This document shows, one piece after another, positions 17,061 through 27,584 of a DNA stretch of 64,000 bases (the stretch's first letter is position 1; every line of letters begins with the position of its first letter). Source of the stretch: Fusobacterium naviforme (GTDB lineage Bacteria > Bacillota > Clostridia > Lachnospirales > Lachnospiraceae); assembly GCA_003014445.1 (NCBI GenBank), contig PYGH01000005.1, positions 1-64,000 on the forward strand. Reading direction: 5' to 3'. The notes beneath the pieces are model-generated. The model was given only the letters and a program-made list of their open reading frames with translations. It ran no database searches and was not told the DNA's origin. The position numbers and the translations under genes are program-made.

Positions 17061-19673
17061 TTATATTGAAGCCGGCGGATTCTGATTTCCGTTCTGCAGG
17101 CTGTAAAGCTTTCTGCCGTGGCACTGCTTGAACTTCTTTCCGCTTCCGCAGGGGCAGGGATCGTTCGGATATATCTTCTGTGCCGCGCGCTGAACCGGCT
17201 TTCTCTCCAGCGATTCGCCGCGGTTTGTTCCCGTGACCTTCGCAGCCGGCTCTCTCTCCACCTTCTGCTCCACCTTGAGATGCGTGAGAATGCGAACTGT
17301 ATCCTTCGTGATCCCCTCTGTCATCTCCTCAAACATATCATAGGCTTCCATCTTGTACTCAACCAGCGGATCCCGCTGACCGTAGGCCTGAAGCCCTATG
17401 CCCTGACGCAGCTGCTCCATGTCATCGATGTGATTCATCCACTTGCCGTCGATCACCTTCAGCAGCACAACGCGCTCCACCTCACGGATCTGGTCTCCGC
17501 CCGGGAACTCCGCCTCCTTCGCCTCATAAAACTTCGTCGCAGCCTCCTTCAGGCGGTGTGTCAGCTCGTTCTTCTTAAGCTGCGCCATGCCTTCCTCATA
17601 GAACACCGGCTGCATCGGAATCTCAGAGATGAGAAGCCGGTTCAGCTCCTCGTAATCCCACTTCTCCGGCGGAACCTCCTCGGAGACCGCCCGGTTCACA
17701 GCGCCCTCAACAACGTCGTTGATCATGCGCATGATGGTCTCGCGCATATTCTCGCCGTTCAGAACCTTGTTGCGCTCCTCATAGATCACCTCGCGCTGGT
17801 CGTTATTGACCTCATCGTACTTCAGCAGCTGCTCACGAATACCGTAGTTATTGGTCTCGATCTTGATCTGCGCCTTCTCAATCGCATTTGTGAGCATCTT
17901 GTGCTCAATCTGCTCGCCCTCCGGCACGCCCAGCGCATTGAACATGTTCATGAGACGCTCGGAGCCGAAGAGACGCATCAGATCATCCTCAAGGGAGATG
18001 TAGAAGCGGGATTCACCCGGATCTCCCTGACGGCCGGAGCGGCCGCGCAGCTGATTGTCGATGCGGCGCGCCTCATGGCGCTCTGTTCCTATGATCTTCA
18101 GACCGCCGAGCTCTCTCACCTCTTCATCCAGCTTGATATCGGTTCCACGTCCGGCCATATTGGTCGCGATGGTAACCGCGCCGAGCTGACCCGCGCCCGC
18201 AACGATCTCCGCCTCCTTCTCGTGATACTTTGCATTCAGTACCGTGTGCGGAATCCCCTCTTTCTTCAGCATCGCGGAGAGCATCTCTGAGGTCTCGATG
18301 GTGATGGTGCCAACCAGCACCGGCTGTCCCTTCGCATGCGTCTCCCTGATCTCCTGCACAACCGCGTTGAACTTCTCGCGCTTCGTCTTATAGACGACAT
18401 CGTTTCTGTCAATTCTCTGCACCGGACGGTTTGTCGGAATCGCAATGACATCCATGCCGTAGGTATTGCGGAACTCCTTCTCCTCCGTGAGCGCCGTACC
18501 GGTCATGCCCGCCTTCTTCCGGAACTTATTGAAGAAATTCTGGAAGGTAATGGTCGCAAGGGTCTTGGACTCTCTCTTTACATTGACGTGCTCCTTGGCC
18601 TCAATCGCCTGATGCAGGCCGTCTGAAAAGCGACGTCCCGGCATGATACGGCCGGTGAACTCATCTACAATCAGGACCTCATCGTCCTTCACGACATAGT
18701 CCTTGTCCTTATGCATCATCTCCTTTGCGCGGAGCGCCAGAATGATGCAGTGCTGAATCTCCAGGTTCTGCGGATCGGAGAAATTCTCCAGCTGGAAAAA
18801 CTTCTCCACCTTGGCGACGCCCTGCTCCGTGAGGTTTACAACCTTATCCTTCTCATCAACGACGTAATCGCCTGTCTCGGTGATCTCCTCGCCCATGATG
18901 GCATTCATCTTTGTAAATTCACCGCTCGCCTCGCCGCGCTCCAGCTGATTGGCAAGGACATTGCAGACCTCATAGAGCTTGGTGGACTTTCCGGACTGAC
19001 CGGAGATAATGAGCGGCGTTCTCGCCTCGTCGATCAGGACAGAGTCCACCTCATCAATGATGCAGTAATCCAGCGCGCGGAGCACCTGCTGCTCCTTGTA
19101 GATCGCCATATTGTCGCGGAGATAATCAAAGCCCAGCTCGTTGTTCGTGACATAGGTGATGTCACAGCGATATGCCTCCTGACGCTGCTTGGAATCCATG
19201 CTGTTTAAGACGACACCGACAGAGAGCCCCAGAAATTCATGAACGGCCCCCATCCACTCCGCATCTCGCTTTGCCAGGTAGTCGTTGACCGTGACGATCT
19301 CGACTCCCTTTCCGGCCAATGCATTCAGATAGGCCGGGCAGGTGGAGACCAGCGTCTTTCCCTCACCGGTGCGCATCTCTGCGATACGTCCCTGATGCAG
19401 AACAATGCCGCCCAGAAGCTGCACGGGGTAATGCTCCATTCCGAGCACGCGCTTTGCGGCCTCTCGCACCGCGGCAAAGGCCTCCGGCAGAATATCATCA
19501 AGCGTCTCTCCGCTCTCAAGGCGCTCTCTGAATTTTCCGGTCTGTGCCTTCAGCTCCTCATCGCTCAGCGCCTGCATCGCCGGGCGCAGCGCCTCAATCT
19601 CTCTCACCCTCGGCCACAGGAGCTTTACTTCTCTCTCACTGTGTGTACCAAACATTTTTTCTATTAAATTCAT
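17061..19673 (-). CDS. secA: Protein translocase ATPase SecA
   Basis: An 870-residue motor that drives secretory proteins through SecYEG at the membrane. It has Walker A MRTGEGKT near residue 105, the [15 protein letters not shown] motif, the [11 protein letters not shown] and [13 protein letters not shown] helicase motifs and a C-terminal zinc-binding tail ([15 protein letters not shown]). The ribosome-binding site is AGGAGCG before ATG. It is the first gene of the secA-prfB unit. Its extended substrate set would include several secreted proteins in this window. Confidence 0.97.
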   Translation of the reverse strand: MNLIEKMFGTHSEREVKLLWPRVREIEALRPAMQALSDEELKAQTGKFRERLESGETLDDILPEAFAAVREAAKRVLGMEHYPVQLLGGIVLHQGRIAEMRTGEGKTLVSTCPAYLNALAGKGVEIVTVNDYLAKRDAEWMGAVHEFLGLSVGVVLNSMDSKQRQEAYRCDITYVTNNELGFDYLRDNMAIYKEQQVLRALDYCIIDEVDSVLIDEARTPLIISGQSGKSTKLYEVCNVLANQLERGEASGEFTKMNAIMGEEITETGDYVVDEKDKVVNLTEQGVAKVEKFFQLENFSDPQNLEIQHCIILALRAKEMMHKDKDYVVKDDEVLIVDEFTGRIMPGRRFSDGLHQAIEAKEHVNVKRESKTLATITFQNFFNKFRKKAGMTGTALTEEKEFRNTYGMDVIAIPTNRPVQRIDRNDVVYKTKREKFNAVVQEIRETHAKGQPVLVGTITIETSEMLSAMLKKEGIPHTVLNAKYHEKEAEIVAGAGQLGAVTIATNMAGRGTDIKLDEEVRELGGLKIIGTERHEARRIDNQLRGRSGRQGDPGESRFYISLEDDLMRLFGSERLMNMFNALGVPEGEQIEHKMLTNAIEKAQIKIETNNYGIREQLLKYDEVNNDQREVIYEERNKVLNGENMRETIMRMINDVVEGAVNRAVSEEVPPEKWDYEELNRLLISEIPMQPVFYEEGMAQLKKNELTHRLKEAATKFYEAKEAEFPGGDQIREVERVVLLKVIDGKWMNHIDDMEQLRQGIGLQAYGQRDPLVEYKMEAYDMFEEMTEGITKDTVRILTHLKVEQKVEREPAAKVTGTNRGESLERKPVQRAAQKIYPNDPCPCGSGKKFKQCHGRKLYSLQNGNQNPPASI

Positions 19674-19718
19674 CTTACGCTCCTGAATAAAATAACCCTA
19701 GAGTACCATAACCGCTAT

Positions 19719-19747
19719 ATTTTAACACCAAGGCTCCGGAACTGCAA
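19719..19747 (-). promoter_or_regulatory. Promoter of secA
   Basis: On the minus strand there is a TTGCAG -35 (19742-19747), a 17-base spacer and a TAAAAT -10 (19719-19724), about 45 bases before the secA start codon. Confidence 0.65.
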
Positions 19748-19775
19748 GTTTGCATTCCAAACCACCGGCAGGAAT

Positions 19776-20177
19776 TCCATAAAAATTTCAACATATATTG
19801 AAGCGGCCCAAAAAATCAAACGTTATGATACGGATAGACTATTTTTAGCCTATGCAGTAAAATGTATTAAAAATAAGTTCTGCACTTTATATAAAGAGCA
19901 TTGTGCAGAGGTACCAACAGAATCGGATACAGAAATCCTTTTGGAAAAGAACAGTAATGCCTATACAGAGGAAGGATATCGCGATATTGTCCTGGCTATT
20001 GATCTGAACGCCTTCATCAGGGGGATCAATTCCGGGAAGAAGCAAAAAATTGCTATATTATTCCTGGTGTTCCAAAAAAGTGACTCAGAAATCGCCTCAA
20101 TGCTGGGTGTCTCCCGCCAATATGTGAATCGAGTCAGGCGAGAGCTGCTGACAGAGCTTGCCTCTTTCTACTCGTAA
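19776..20177 (+). pseudogene. N-terminally truncated sigma-70-like factor (remnant)
   Basis: The frame encodes a region 2-like segment (about 19788-19880, YIEAAQKIKRYDTDRLF then AVKCIKNKF). It ends in a sigma region 4 helix-turn-helix (FQKSDSEIASMLGVSRQYVN, near 20073-20132). No ATG, GTG or TTG start precedes the coding-like part: upstream, the frame runs back through the secA promoter and start region to a stop at 19665. The only usable start is a TTG at 19941 with no ribosome-binding site, and it would give 78 residues lacking region 2. I read it as a sigma factor whose 5' part was lost. The DNA is visibly AT-richer than its neighbours, which suggests horizontal origin. A short regulator starting at 19941 cannot be excluded. 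Confidence 0.6.
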
Positions 20178-20218
20178 CTTTTCAGGTCGTTTGTGCCGCT
20201 GCTTTCAGGAGGAGATAG

Positions 20219-20752
20219 ATGGAGCAAAAGAATGAGATCCTTGAAATCAGTTTGACAGATATAAAACCAGAAAAACTTTTAAACCATGTTGGCTATCAAA
20301 AGCTATTCCTATGGACTCTAAAAAGGATGTTTTCATTTCGCCTTGTGTGTTTTTTGCCGATTCTCGTTCTTTGTATTCCGCTTCCTTTCTTAGGTGCTGA
20401 CATTTATTTTAAAGTTCCCATAAAAATACTGATTCATCATATTTTGTGGTTGGTGCCTCCTGCAACTCTGCTGCTTCTTTTACATACGCTCTATCCCCAA
20501 ATATGCTACAGAATTCATTTTAAATTGAGCAGGCGAAAGTACGGAGACAGCTACACCGCAGTTTGCAGGGAAGACGGCATCCATCTTCACGCAAAAAAGG
20601 ATCTGCTAATCGAATGGAAAAATCACAGAGTCATGGAGGGAGACTACGGTATCGCAATCGTTTCATTTTTTCAAATGATCGTCCTGATTCCAAAAGATGA
20701 TTTTCCACCAGAAGGATATGAACAGATCCGGCGCTGGTGCTCCTTAAAATAA
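20219..20752 (+). CDS. Small membrane protein, YcxB-like C-terminal domain
   Basis: A 177-residue protein with two hydrophobic segments (about residues 36-60 and 68-90). A C-terminal part follows with an alternating pattern ending YGIAIVSFFQMIVLIPKDDF, as in YcxB-like membrane proteins. The strong ribosome-binding site AGGAGGAGATAG precedes the ATG. It follows the sigma remnant by 41 bases and shares its AT-rich composition, so the two probably arrived together. The function is unknown. Confidence 0.75.
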   Translation: MEQKNEILEISLTDIKPEKLLNHVGYQKLFLWTLKRMFSFRLVCFLPILVLCIPLPFLGADIYFKVPIKILIHHILWLVPPATLLLLLHTLYPQICYRIHFKLSRRKYGDSYTAVCREDGIHLHAKKDLLIEWKNHRVMEGDYGIAIVSFFQMIVLIPKDDFPPEGYEQIRRWCSLK

Positions 20753-20917
20753 GAATAACAATCAAAGAGTGGTCTCCCGATAATATCAAAATACAAAAAA
20801 TCATAGAAAGCAGAGAAGAATCAAAACTTTCTCCATTGTTTATCCCTCCTGTCACAATATGCATTTGAAAGTCCCGCCAATCAGACAAATTTCTGACTGC
20901 CTCGAAATTTGAACTCA

Positions 20918-21021
20918 TGGTATAATAAAGCTATTCTGAGCCATTTTAGAAACAGGATATTTGGTCTTTTCTTAAATTTTTCCCAGTTTTTCCACTCTTT
21001 TTTTCATAACTATGGTATAAT
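20918..21021 (+). promoter_or_regulatory. Two extended -10 elements upstream of hpf
   Basis: TGGTATAAT occurs twice, at 20918-20926 and 21013-21021, each preceded by A in the string ATGGTATAAT. Both fit an extended -10 promoter (TGn-TATAAT), and neither has a clear -35. They lie about 200 and 100 bases before the hpf start codon. The rest of 20753-21122, a stretch of about 370 bases, shows no credible gene; it is AT-rich and partly made of T-tracts. Confidence 0.55.
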
Positions 21022-21122
21022 GTGCTCAAGCACAGGAGATGCCGATGAAAACAGCTCAAAGTCAGACATCTCAGACTACTTCGACATCCTTCCGTGCAAA
21101 ACGTGAAAAGGAGTTGATGAAT

Positions 21123-21653
21123 ATGCGTATTACGATTACCGGAAGAAACATCGACCTCACGAACGGCCTGAAACATCAGGTGGAAAAAAAGCTCGGAAAG
21201 CTGGAGAAATACTTCATCCCGGATGCGGAGGTACGAGTCGTCTTAAGCCGGATAAAGGACCTTGAGAAGGTAGAGGTCACGATTCCGACCAAGAGCGGTT
21301 TAGTTCGTGCCGAGGAAGCGACGGACGATTTCTACGCCTCCATTGACCTTGTTGAGGAGGCAATCGAGCGTCAGATCAAGAAATACAGAACAAAGCTGAT
21401 CGACAGGAGGCAGTCAGCTCCCACCTTCTCCGATCTCTTTCTGGAGGATGAGGAGGAGCTCCCTGATGAGGATATCCGCATTGTAAAGAACAAAAAGTTT
21501 GAGATCAAACCCATGGATCCCGAGGAGGCCTGCCTCCAGATGGAGCTTCTGGGACACAATTTCTTCGTCTTCTTAAACGGAGAGACGGAAGCGGTCAATG
21601 TCGTCTACAAGCGGCGGGACGGAAGCTTCGGTCTGATCGAGCCGGAGTTCTGA
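21123..21653 (+). CDS. hpf: Long-form ribosome hibernation promoting factor
   Basis: A 176-residue protein that dimerizes 70S ribosomes into inactive 100S particles in stationary phase. The N-terminal domain starts MRITITGRNIDLTNGLK. The C-terminal dimerization domain contains KKFEIKPMDPEEACLQMELL and ends in GLIEPEF, which makes it the long form typical of Firmicutes. The ATG at 21123 has AAGGAG nine bases upstream. An ATG two codons earlier is possible but spaced poorly. It is one of only four plus-strand protein genes I recognise here, and it ends at a strong terminator. Confidence 0.95.
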   Translation: MRITITGRNIDLTNGLKHQVEKKLGKLEKYFIPDAEVRVVLSRIKDLEKVEVTIPTKSGLVRAEEATDDFYASIDLVEEAIERQIKKYRTKLIDRRQSAPTFSDLFLEDEEELPDEDIRIVKNKKFEIKPMDPEEACLQMELLGHNFFVFLNGETEAVNVVYKRRDGSFGLIEPEF

Positions 21654-21720
21654 GCATCCTGACGCAGTCTGTCCTGCAGGAGCAGCAAATCATCTTTTGT
21701 TTTGAATACCGATATACAGA

Positions 21721-21750
21721 AGGACCGGCGGAAATTCCGCCGGTCCTTTG
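21721..21750. terminator. Bidirectional terminator between hpf and glnN
   Basis: A stem of at least 11 bp, AGGACCGGCGG (21721-21731) and CCGCCGGTCCT (21737-21747), is followed by TTGCTTT. The arms are GC-rich and the site lies between two convergent genes. It probably stops hpf transcripts and helps stop those from glnN. Confidence 0.8.
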
Positions 21751-21752
21751 CT

Positions 21753-23870
21753 TTACACCTCAAACAACAGATCTCCGTAACATATGATGGGCCATATCTT
21801 CACATCCACCATGGTCTCCAGCGCATCAATCGGCGCACGGAGTGCTGCCATAGCCGGCACTACGTTCTCGCGGTAGTTCTCCGCTCTCTGCCGCGCAGTC
21901 TTCACAGCAGCGGCCTCCTCATTCGCTCTCTTCAATGCATTCAGAGCCCTCTGTGCCTCTGTGAGCAGTCTGCTGAGCTCCATAAGCAGCTCCCGCTGTG
22001 CCTCCGTTCCCGCCTCCGGGCAGGCTGCCTTGACGGCCGCAAGGGAAGCGGCAACCTGACCTACATAGCTCACCACCGCCGGAATATAACGGCGTGACGC
22101 CATCTCTATCATCGTCCTCGCCTCGATATTGATCGCCTTGGCATAGGCCTCAAAGTCGATCTCCATGCGGGACACAAGCTCAGCCCTGGTGTAGACTCCG
22201 AAGCTCTCAAAGAGCTTCACAGCCTTCTCCGTACCCATGGCCGGAATTGCCTCCACCATGGAGCTGATGCACGGCAGTCCTCTCCGTCTGGCCTCCGCAG
22301 CCCAGGCCTCCGAGTAACCGTCACCGTTGAAAATAATTCTCCTGTGCTCCCGCAGCAGACCTTTGATCATATCGTGAACCGCCGCATCGAAATTCTCCGC
22401 CTGCTCCAGCTCATCTGCCGCCTCGCGGAAGGCCTCCGCAACAATCGTATTGAGCACAATATTCGGGCTTGCGATAGAATCCGAGGATCCAACCATGCGG
22501 AACTCAAACTTATTTCCCGTAAACGCAAAGGGCGAGGTTCTGTTTCTGTCCGTCGCATCCTTATCGAAATCCGGAAGCGTGGCAACCCCGGTCCTCAGCT
22601 TGTCGCCGTGTTTCGAGTGAGTGGCGGTTCCGGTGGCGCAGAGCTGGTCAATCACATCCTCCAGCTGCTCTCCGACAAAGATAGAGATGATCGCAGGCGG
22701 CGCCTCATTCGCGCCGAGTCTGTGGTCGTTTCCGACATTGGCCGCAGACATACGAAGCAGGTCTGCATGGCGGTCCACCGCCTTCATGATGCATCCGAGA
22801 ACCAGAAGGAACTGTATATTCTCATGCGGCGTGTCGCCCGGATTCAGCATGTTGATGCCGTCGTCCGAGGTCAGGGACCAGTTGTCATGCTTACCGGAGC
22901 CATTGACCCCTGCAAAGGGCTTTTCGTGCAGAAGACAGACCAGTCCGTGCTCCTCCGCAATGCGCTTCATCACCTCCATGGTGATCTGATTGTGATCCGC
23001 CGCCACATTGCACTGCTCATAGATAGGAGCCAGCTCATGCTGCCCCGGCGCGGCCTCATTGTGCTCCGTCTTCGCCGGAACGCCCAGCTTCCAGAGCTCA
23101 TGGTCGAGGTCGTGCATGAAGCTTCCGATCCGCTCGCGTATCGTTCCAAAGTAATGATCGTCCAGTTCCTGTCCCTTTGGCGGCATGGCCCCGAAGAGTG
23201 TGCGCCCGGTGTAGATCAGGTCGTCGCGCTGCAAATACTTCTCCCGGTCCACGATAAAATATTCCTGCTCCGCACCGACCGAGGGAACCACCCGCCTGCT
23301 CGTCGTGTTCCCGAAGAGACGAAGAATGCGAAGCGCCTGCTTATCCAAAGCCTGCATGGAGCGAAGCAGCGGCGTCTTCTTATCCAGGGCCTCACCTCTG
23401 TAGGAACAGAAGGCTGTCGGAATGCAGAGCGTCACCCCCAGTGCGTCCTCTCTCAAAAAAGCGGGGGAGGTGCAGTCCCAGGCCGTGTATCCGCGCGCCT
23501 CAAAGGTGGCGCGCAGACCGCCGGAGGGGAAGCTCGAGGCATCCGGTTCGCCCATAACGAGCTCCTTGCCGGAGAATTCCATCAGTACCTTTCCGTTTTC
23601 TCCCGGCGCGGAAATAAAGGAGTCATGTTTCTCCGCCGTGACTCCCGTCAGCGGCTGAAACCAGTGTGTGTAGTGTGTTGCCCCGCGCTCAATGGCCCAC
23701 TCTTTCATACCATGCGCAACGCTGTCTGCAATTTTGGGATCCAGCTCCTTGCCTGCGTCTATGGATTCTCTCAGTTCCTCATATACGCGCTTCGGCAGAT
23801 GATCCCGCATCGCCGCGTCATTGAATACATTGTTGCCGAACAGTTCCGGAATGTTCTTTCCTGTGCTCAT
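21753..23870 (-). CDS. glnN: Glutamine synthetase, type III
   Basis: A 705-residue GSIII enzyme that makes glutamine from glutamate, ammonia and ATP. Its length and the motifs [25 protein letters not shown] and [12 protein letters not shown] are those of the large type III family rather than the 440-residue type I. The start is ATG at 23870 with GAAGGGG upstream. It overlaps the thrC stop codon by four bases (ATGA), so it is translationally coupled to threonine synthase. The reading frame continues upstream inside thrC without a usable start. Confidence 0.93.
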   Translation of the reverse strand: MSTGKNIPELFGNNVFNDAAMRDHLPKRVYEELRESIDAGKELDPKIADSVAHGMKEWAIERGATHYTHWFQPLTGVTAEKHDSFISAPGENGKVLMEFSGKELVMGEPDASSFPSGGLRATFEARGYTAWDCTSPAFLREDALGVTLCIPTAFCSYRGEALDKKTPLLRSMQALDKQALRILRLFGNTTSRRVVPSVGAEQEYFIVDREKYLQRDDLIYTGRTLFGAMPPKGQELDDHYFGTIRERIGSFMHDLDHELWKLGVPAKTEHNEAAPGQHELAPIYEQCNVAADHNQITMEVMKRIAEEHGLVCLLHEKPFAGVNGSGKHDNWSLTSDDGINMLNPGDTPHENIQFLLVLGCIMKAVDRHADLLRMSAANVGNDHRLGANEAPPAIISIFVGEQLEDVIDQLCATGTATHSKHGDKLRTGVATLPDFDKDATDRNRTSPFAFTGNKFEFRMVGSSDSIASPNIVLNTIVAEAFREAADELEQAENFDAAVHDMIKGLLREHRRIIFNGDGYSEAWAAEARRRGLPCISSMVEAIPAMGTEKAVKLFESFGVYTRAELVSRMEIDFEAYAKAINIEARTMIEMASRRYIPAVVSYVGQVAASLAAVKAACPEAGTEAQRELLMELSRLLTEAQRALNALKRANEEAAAVKTARQRAENYRENVVPAMAALRAPIDALETMVDVKIWPIICYGDLLFEV

Positions 23871-25369
23871 CTGTACCCCTTCAGCTTTAAAATATCTGCG
23901 ACCTCCTGCTCCATTGCATCCGGATCGCATTCTCTCCTGTGACGGATCTCCGCCTCACGTATCTCCTCCACCGCGGGAGGCAGCGGAATCCCGGCGGTCT
24001 CCTTAAGGAGCTCAAGAATCTCCCAGTCATCCATCTCTCCGAGCTCTCCGCGTATCGCCGTCATCACCGCGCGGGAGAACTTAAAGGGACTTGCGGTCGA
24101 TGCAATCACCGTTTTTGTCTCATCTCCGCTCTCGGCTCTGTACTTCTCATAGACCGCAGAGGCCACTGCCGTGTGCGTATCGATCACATAGCCCGTGTTC
24201 TCATAGAGCTCCCGTATTCTCACGGCGACCTCCTCCTGATCCGCATAATATCCGACAAAATCCTTCATGCGCTCACGCATATCGAGGGTCACCGTGTAGC
24301 GGCCCACAGACTTCAGCTGACGCATCATCACACGGTTTTCCGCGGCGTCTCCGCCACAGCTCATGTAGAGCAGCCGCTCCAGATTGCTGGAGACGAGAAT
24401 GTCCATGGAGGGAGAGCTGGTCAGAATGAACTCTCTGTTTCTGTCATAGCGCCCGGTACGGAAAAAGTCAAAGAGCACCTTGTTGTCATTGGAAGCACAG
24501 ATCAGCTTCTTTACCGGAAGTCCCATGCATTTTGCAAAATAAGCCGCCAGTATATTTCCAAAATTCCCCGTAGGAACACAGACATTGATCTGCTCGCCCT
24601 TTTCAATCTCCTCCGCCTCGCGGAGCTTCAGATAGGACCAGACATAATAAACTACCTGTGGCACCAGCCGGCCGATGTTGATCGAGTTTGCGCTGGAGAG
24701 CTGTATCCCCTGTGCTGCCAGGCGCTCCTCAAACGAGCGGTCTCCAAAAATATTCTTCACCGCGCTCTGCGCGTCATCAAAATTCCCGTGAATGGCAACC
24801 ACCGAAGTGTTTTCTCCCCTCTGTGTCACCATTTGAAGCTCCTGAAAGCGACTCACGCCTCCCTTTGGGTAGAACACAATAATGCCTGTCCCGGGAACAT
24901 CTGCAAATCCTGCCATGGCCGCCTTTCCCGTGTCACCACTGGTAGCCGTCAGGATCTCTATGGTATTGCTGACGCCGTTTTTCTGCGCCGCAGTCGTCAT
25001 AAGATAGGGAAGAATCGAGAGTGCCATATCCTTAAATGCAATGGTCTTCCCATGAAAAAGCTCCAGATAATAGGCGCCATCCGCCCTGGAGAGCGGAGCG
25101 ATCTCCTCTGTATCAAATTTCCCGTCATAGGCGCTGTCGATGCAGTGCCGCAGCTCCTCCTCCGTATAATCCGTGAGGAAGAGGCGCATCACCCGGTATG
25201 CCACCTCCTGATAACTGGCTCCGATGAGCTCCTCCGGATCAAAATCAAAGCCCGGAATATGCTCCGGCATGAACAGACCGCCATCTCCCGCGAGTCCCTT
25301 CAGCACCGCCTGTGAAGCAGAGACTCCGCACTCCCCGCCCCGTGTGCTGTTATAGAGAACTTCTTTCAT
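23867..25369 (-). CDS. thrC: Threonine synthase
   Basis: A 500-residue PLP enzyme converting O-phosphohomoserine to threonine. It opens with the typical YNSTRGG, and the PLP lysine is in [40 protein letters not shown] and [18 protein letters not shown] also match the family. The start is ATG at 25369 with GGAGAGAAGGA directly upstream. It is the first gene of thrC-glnN and has its own promoter. Confidence 0.95.
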   Translation of the reverse strand: MKEVLYNSTRGGECGVSASQAVLKGLAGDGGLFMPEHIPGFDFDPEELIGASYQEVAYRVMRLFLTDYTEEELRHCIDSAYDGKFDTEEIAPLSRADGAYYLELFHGKTIAFKDMALSILPYLMTTAAQKNGVSNTIEILTATSGDTGKAAMAGFADVPGTGIIVFYPKGGVSRFQELQMVTQRGENTSVVAIHGNFDDAQSAVKNIFGDRSFEERLAAQGIQLSSANSINIGRLVPQVVYYVWSYLKLREAEEIEKGEQINVCVPTGNFGNILAAYFAKCMGLPVKKLICASNDNKVLFDFFRTGRYDRNREFILTSSPSMDILVSSNLERLLYMSCGGDAAENRVMMRQLKSVGRYTVTLDMRERMKDFVGYYADQEEVAVRIRELYENTGYVIDTHTAVASAVYEKYRAESGDETKTVIASTASPFKFSRAVMTAIRGELGEMDDWEILELLKETAGIPLPPAVEEIREAEIRHRRECDPDAMEQEVADILKLKGYR

Positions 25370-25474
25370 TCCTTCTCTCCTTTTGCCAAACATTCCATGC
25401 ATCTGCCCTGACGGCGCTTCTCTGCCGCGCCTCACGCGCCGGCCACCTCAGCAAAAACTCCGACAGTTCTTTTC

Positions 25475-25503
25475 ATCATACTCTGCGGCGTCCGCCTTTG
25501 CAA
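25475..25503 (-). promoter_or_regulatory. Promoter of thrC-glnN
   Basis: On the minus strand there is a TTGCAA -35 (25498-25503), a 17-base spacer and a TATGAT -10 (25475-25480). The start codon is about 106 bases downstream. That untranslated leader has GC-rich inverted stretches near 25415-25445 but no riboswitch or T-box I can recognise. Confidence 0.6.
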
Positions 25504-25539
25504 TCAAAAGCATGAACTTTACTGCTGCATACCGGCCGC

Positions 25540-26403
25540 TCAGAACTTCTTCCCGCCTCCGCCGTGGCGCATACCGCCCGAACTCATGTGCGTGGTGGAA
25601 GGACCAAAAGGACCGCTGCCGTTCCCGCCGCGCCCGGAAGCACCTCCCGACGGAAGGAGACGCCGCTCTGTACTGCGGTGCAGCAGCTCATCTGCCTGTG
25701 TGTGAAAGGAAAAGGCCGCCCCCGTGATCGCCAGAAGACCTGCTGCCGATGCGCTCGCCTGCGCCACACTGTCCTTCATCGCATACTTCCGCTTCACATT
25801 GCCGACCGCAGTGAGACCTGCCAGAGCGGACAGCAGCGCTGAAACCAGCAGCTTAAGAGGCGTGAGCGCGCGCTTTTTCACCGGTGCTGTCCAGCTCCCG
25901 CTCTCCGCGTCGTAGCTCCACCCTTTCTTCATCGCCTGATCATAGTAGTCTGAAGCCAGATGCAGCACGGCTTCCGCACTGCCCGCATATTCCGCATCGG
26001 AGAGATAATGATAGGCCTCATTCAGGAGCTTCTCAATGTTGGAATCCGAGAGCAGCTCTATCGCGCCTCCTGCCGTGGAGATATAGACTTCCCGCTCTTC
26101 CATGTCGATGAGATACAGAAAGCCGCTCCGCGCACTGCCCTTTCCATAGCCTCCCTGCTCATAAAAGAGATCTGCATAGGCCTCCGCGCTGTATCCCTCC
26201 TTATCCGTCGTCGTCACAATTACTGCATCTATCCCTGTGTGCTGCTGAAACGCCGCGATCCCCTCCACAAGTGCCGCTGTCTCATCCTCCGCAAAGAGCC
26301 CGGCCATATCCGCGACCGGGGTGCCTTCCGCGGCACAGACCGGCATCACGCACAGCAGCGCCAGCAGAAGACTCACAAGACCTATTTTCATCATTCGCTT
26401 CAC
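25540..26403 (-). CDS. TPM-domain envelope protein (YgcG-like)
   Basis: A 287-residue protein with a signal peptide (residues 1-24, ending PVCAAEG) and a TPM domain (about 28-165; DAVIVTTTDKEGYSAEAYAD, RSGFLYLIDMEEREVYIS). A hydrophobic segment follows at about 183-203, then a second near 217-235. The C-terminal tail is rich in Gly, Ser and His (ends HGGGGKKF). It is 15 bases downstream of a zinc-ribbon protein, a common pairing in Firmicutes. The role is unknown; photosystem and membrane-stress functions have been proposed for relatives. Confidence 0.85.
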   Translation of the reverse strand: MKRMMKIGLVSLLLALLCVMPVCAAEGTPVADMAGLFAEDETAALVEGIAAFQQHTGIDAVIVTTTDKEGYSAEAYADLFYEQGGYGKGSARSGFLYLIDMEEREVYISTAGGAIELLSDSNIEKLLNEAYHYLSDAEYAGSAEAVLHLASDYYDQAMKKGWSYDAESGSWTAPVKKRALTPLKLLVSALLSALAGLTAVGNVKRKYAMKDSVAQASASAAGLLAITGAAFSFHTQADELLHRSTERRLLPSGGASGRGGNGSGPFGPSTTHMSSGGMRHGGGGKKF

Positions 26404-26418
26404 AGTCTTTACCTCCTG

Positions 26419-27495
26419 TCAGAGAAAGAAATAGCTGAGCGCCAGCAGCGCTGCCAGTAAGGGGACAAAAATTTGCAGGAAATAAAGCGCCAGAGCCTTC
26501 CGATCCACCGGAAGCTCACCTATCACCTTGCCGCTCTGCCCGTTCAGAGAGAAGTAGTAGAGCTTATCAGATCCGGGATCCTTATAGGTCATAGTCCAGA
26601 CCGGCATGAGCGCATACTTCCACTCTGCTCCGCTAAACTTCAAGTTGTCCCCGCTGACAGTGACATCCTCATAGCCCGAAATGCTTGACTTCAGCCTGCT
26701 CAGTGCATAGCTCCGGACCTCCTGCTCCACAGCCTGTGCAAGCTCCTCCGGCTTCGTATCCTTCCTCTCCGCCAGAAAGCCGGAGAGGTAACTCATATGA
26801 AAGGGCTTCAGGCCCTCCGTATTGAAGGGCTGCACCCCCTCTACCAGCACGCTGTTCGCCTTCTTCAGCGCGTTCTTTGCGACACTGTTCACAGGCAGTG
26901 TTCCTTCTCTCCGGATGTGATAGGTACTGGTCGTAATATTTTCATAGTCGCCCGCCCGGCTTCTCTCGATGCGTCTCGCGTTCACATCAATCGAACCGCT
27001 CACCTCGCAGCTGTAGAGCAGGTATGGGAAATAAACCCCTGAGAACTTCTCGATCTGCTGCTTATTATAAAAAGCGCGCGGCACAAACTTCTTCTGCCGT
27101 ATCCAGCTGTCAAAGATCTCCAGTGCCCGTTTTCTCTCTATAGCAAAGGGAACCACATAATCCGGGCGGTAAGCCCCTCCGAGGCGCCCGGAGAGCACCA
27201 CCGGGTTGTGACAGTAGTAGCAGAAGGTCGCCGCAGTACTCTCATCTGTGACAATCTCCGCCCCGCAGCTCGGGCAGCTGTACTGCAGCATCTCCCCGCT
27301 CTCCGCGGCACTCTGCTCCTTCCCCGCCTCCGCTCCTATCGCATCGGAAGATGCGTCCTGGCTCTCATAGAGCTTCTCCAGGGCCGCAAGATCAAAATGC
27401 GAGTCGCAGTACGCGCAGCCGTAATCGCCCTTTTCCGGCATGTAGCGAAGATCTCCACCGCAGTTCGGGCATTTATAGGATATCAGTTCAGACAT
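26419..27495 (-). CDS. Zinc-ribbon membrane protein
   Basis: A 358-residue protein with two N-terminal zinc ribbons (CPNCGG...CAYC near residues 9-29, CPSCGA...CYYC near 73-98), a central domain of unknown function and one C-terminal membrane helix (ALYFLQIFVPLLAALLALSYFFL). The ATG at 27495 has GGAGGAGG upstream; earlier in-frame codons lack a site. With the TPM protein next to it, this looks like a two-gene envelope unit. A long hairpin lies in its 5' leader. Confidence 0.85.
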   Translation of the reverse strand: MSELISYKCPNCGGDLRYMPEKGDYGCAYCDSHFDLAALEKLYESQDASSDAIGAEAGKEQSAAESGEMLQYSCPSCGAEIVTDESTAATFCYYCHNPVVLSGRLGGAYRPDYVVPFAIERKRALEIFDSWIRQKKFVPRAFYNKQQIEKFSGVYFPYLLYSCEVSGSIDVNARRIERSRAGDYENITTSTYHIRREGTLPVNSVAKNALKKANSVLVEGVQPFNTEGLKPFHMSYLSGFLAERKDTKPEELAQAVEQEVRSYALSRLKSSISGYEDVTVSGDNLKFSGAEWKYALMPVWTMTYKDPGSDKLYYFSLNGQSGKVIGELPVDRKALALYFLQIFVPLLAALLALSYFFL

Positions 27496-27584
27496 TTTGC
27501 TTCCTCCTCCGCGCTCTCCAAACGCTGCCACATTCCGCACTCCCGCGGAGCTTACGCTCCTCTCCGTGCTCCATGTGGGTGCCC

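Noticed and set aside
20631-20918. 95-codon minus-strand frame in the AT-rich island
   Set aside because: It overlaps the end of the membrane-protein gene antisense and has no ribosome-binding site or family match.
22344-23942. 532-codon plus-strand frame opposite glnN
   Set aside because: It is antisense to an unmistakable glutamine synthetase and has no recognisable domain.
25370-25474. Possible T-box or riboswitch in the thrC leader
   Set aside because: The leader is short, about 100 bases, and lacks the T-box core or a terminator/antiterminator pair. Only GC-rich partial repeats are seen.
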